The position numbers and the translations under genes are program-made. The notes below the pieces were generated by a model. It saw nothing but the letters and a program-made list of their open reading frames with translations. It was not told the DNA's origin and did not search any database. This document shows, piece after piece, positions 5,956-6,697 of a stretch of DNA of 6,697 nucleotides. The DNA is from Firmicutes bacterium UBA5496 (lineage in GTDB: Bacteria; Bacillota; Proteinivoracia; UBA4975): NCBI GenBank assembly GCA_002427015.1, contig DIPE01000075.1, positions 1 to 6,697 on the forward strand. Reading direction: 5' to 3'. Position 1 is the stretch's first letter, and each line of letters begins with the position of its first letter.

Positions 5956-6697
5956 ATGGATAAAGCAAAGGCCCAGGAACGTCTTGCCCAGCTGCGCAGA
6001 GAAATTGAGAGGCATAATTGGCTGTACTATGTCAAGGACAGCCCGGAAATCAGCGATGCCCAGTACGATACCCTCATGCGGGAGCTCCTGGGGCTGGAAA
6101 CGGAGCACCCTGAGCTTGTGACAGCAGATTCCCCCTCCCAGCGGGTGGGGGGAGCGGTGCTGGAGGGCTTCGCCACAGTTGTTCACTCCAGCCCTATGCT
6201 CAGCCTGGACAACGCTTTTTCCCCCGGGGAACTTCGCGCCTTCGACCAGCGCCTGCGCCGCCTGCTGGACACCGACCCGGCCTATGTAGTGGAACTGAAG
6301 ATTGACGGTCTGGCAGTTGCTGTGGAATATGAAGACGGAGTCTTTGTGCGGGGGGCTACCCGGGGAGACGGCCGGGTAGGGGAAGATATCACCGCCAATT
6401 TGCGCACCATCAAAGCCCTGCCTCTGCGCCTGCCCCAGCCTATCAGCATCCGGGTTCGGGGCGAGGCCTTTATGCCCCGGCAGGCCTTTGAGGCTCTCAA
6501 CCAAACCCGGGAAGAACAGGGTCAGCCCCTGTTCGCCAATCCCCGCAATGCCGCCGCCGGCTCGCTGCGTATGCTGGACAGCAGCATTACCCGCAGCAGC
6601 AAACTGGATGTTTTTATATTCAATGTCCAGCTTAGTGAAGACCGTGAATTTAAAACTCATGCCGAATCGCTCCGGTATCTGGCGGCAAACGGCTTTC
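5956..6697 (+). CDS. ligA: NAD-dependent DNA ligase LigA, N-terminal part
   Basis: The gene runs off the right edge with 247 residues visible of the usual roughly 670. The enzyme joins DNA nicks using NAD+ as AMP donor in replication and repair. The visible part holds the Ia domain that binds the nicotinamide half of NAD+ (HNWLYYVKDSPEISDAQYD, 20-38, with Y24, D34, Y37 and D38 equivalent to the E. coli Y22, D32, Y35 and D36) and the first part of the adenylation domain: SLDN (83-86), ELKIDG (113-118) with the AMP-accepting lysine K115, TRGDGRVGEDIT (135-146), RGEAFM with E170, and NPRNAAAGSLR (195-205). Everything needed for the NAD+ and adenylation steps is intact so far; the OB-fold, zinc finger, HhH and BRCT domains lie beyond the window. 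It follows pcrA by 32 bp with no terminator between, so the two are probably one transcript. Confidence 0.98.
   Translation, partial: MDKAKAQERLAQLRREIERHNWLYYVKDSPEISDAQYDTLMRELLGLETEHPELVTADSPSQRVGGAVLEGFATVVHSSPMLSLDNAFSPGELRAFDQRLRRLLDTDPAYVVELKIDGLAVAVEYEDGVFVRGATRGDGRVGEDITANLRTIKALPLRLPQPISIRVRGEAFMPRQAFEALNQTREEQGQPLFANPRNAAAGSLRMLDSSITRSSKLDVFIFNVQLSEDREFKTHAESLRYLAANGF

Noticed and set aside
5830..6660. 276-codon minus-strand frame across the pcrA end and ligA
   Set aside because: It is antisense to conserved Tudor-like and ligase sequence, shows no family features and crosses a gene boundary; it is a shadow of the real genes.
1..6697. Search by eye for CRISPR repeats, tRNA genes, insertion sequence ends and phage genes
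   Set aside because: No regularly spaced repeats, cloverleaf-like segments, terminal inverted repeats with a transposase, or phage-like proteins were seen.

Overview
This window looks like ordinary chromosomal DNA from a mid-GC Gram-positive bacterium of the Firmicutes, most likely class Clostridia. Three things point there. The gene neighbourhood is a YerC-type TrpR-family regulator, then a PcrA helicase carrying the Gram-positive C-terminal RNA-polymerase-binding (Tudor-like) tail, then NAD-dependent DNA ligase LigA. Most genes have strong purine-rich Shine-Dalgarno sites (GGAGGG, AGGGGGA, AGGGGGAG, GGGGAGGA). GTG and TTG starts also appear to be used. The exact genus cannot be read from this window.

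Layout, left to right. Bases 1-122 hold the tail of a probable MazG-like nucleotide pyrophosphohydrolase. Bases 165-2042 hold a 625-residue protein of unknown function: an N-terminal membrane anchor, a helical repeat-like middle and a beta-propeller-like C-terminal half. Then come yerC (2138-2431), a clear Rho-independent terminator (2436-2475), and a 103-residue unrecognised small membrane protein (2539-2850). That protein meets, tail to tail with overlapping stop codons, a minus-strand membrane-anchored metallophosphoesterase of the YkuE/YaeI type (2847-3665). The phosphoesterase and pcrA diverge from a 119-bp region with face-to-face promoter candidates. pcrA (3785-5923) and ligA (5956 to the window end, truncated) run as a probable operon with a 32-bp gap.

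Functionally the right half is DNA maintenance: PcrA unwinds DNA in repair and transcription-coupled processes, and LigA seals nicks. In Bacillus subtilis the comparable cluster runs yerC, then pcrB, pcrA and ligA. Here pcrB is absent between yerC and pcrA, and the small membrane protein plus the opposite-strand phosphoesterase occupy that space. The left half has no clear shared pathway.

I found no mobile element, tRNA, rRNA, CRISPR array or phage gene, and nothing I would defend as a new biological system. The least explained items are the anchor-helix-propeller protein, the small membrane protein with a hairpin over its start codon, and the unusual gene arrangement around pcrA. All intergenic gaps are shorter than 300 bases.
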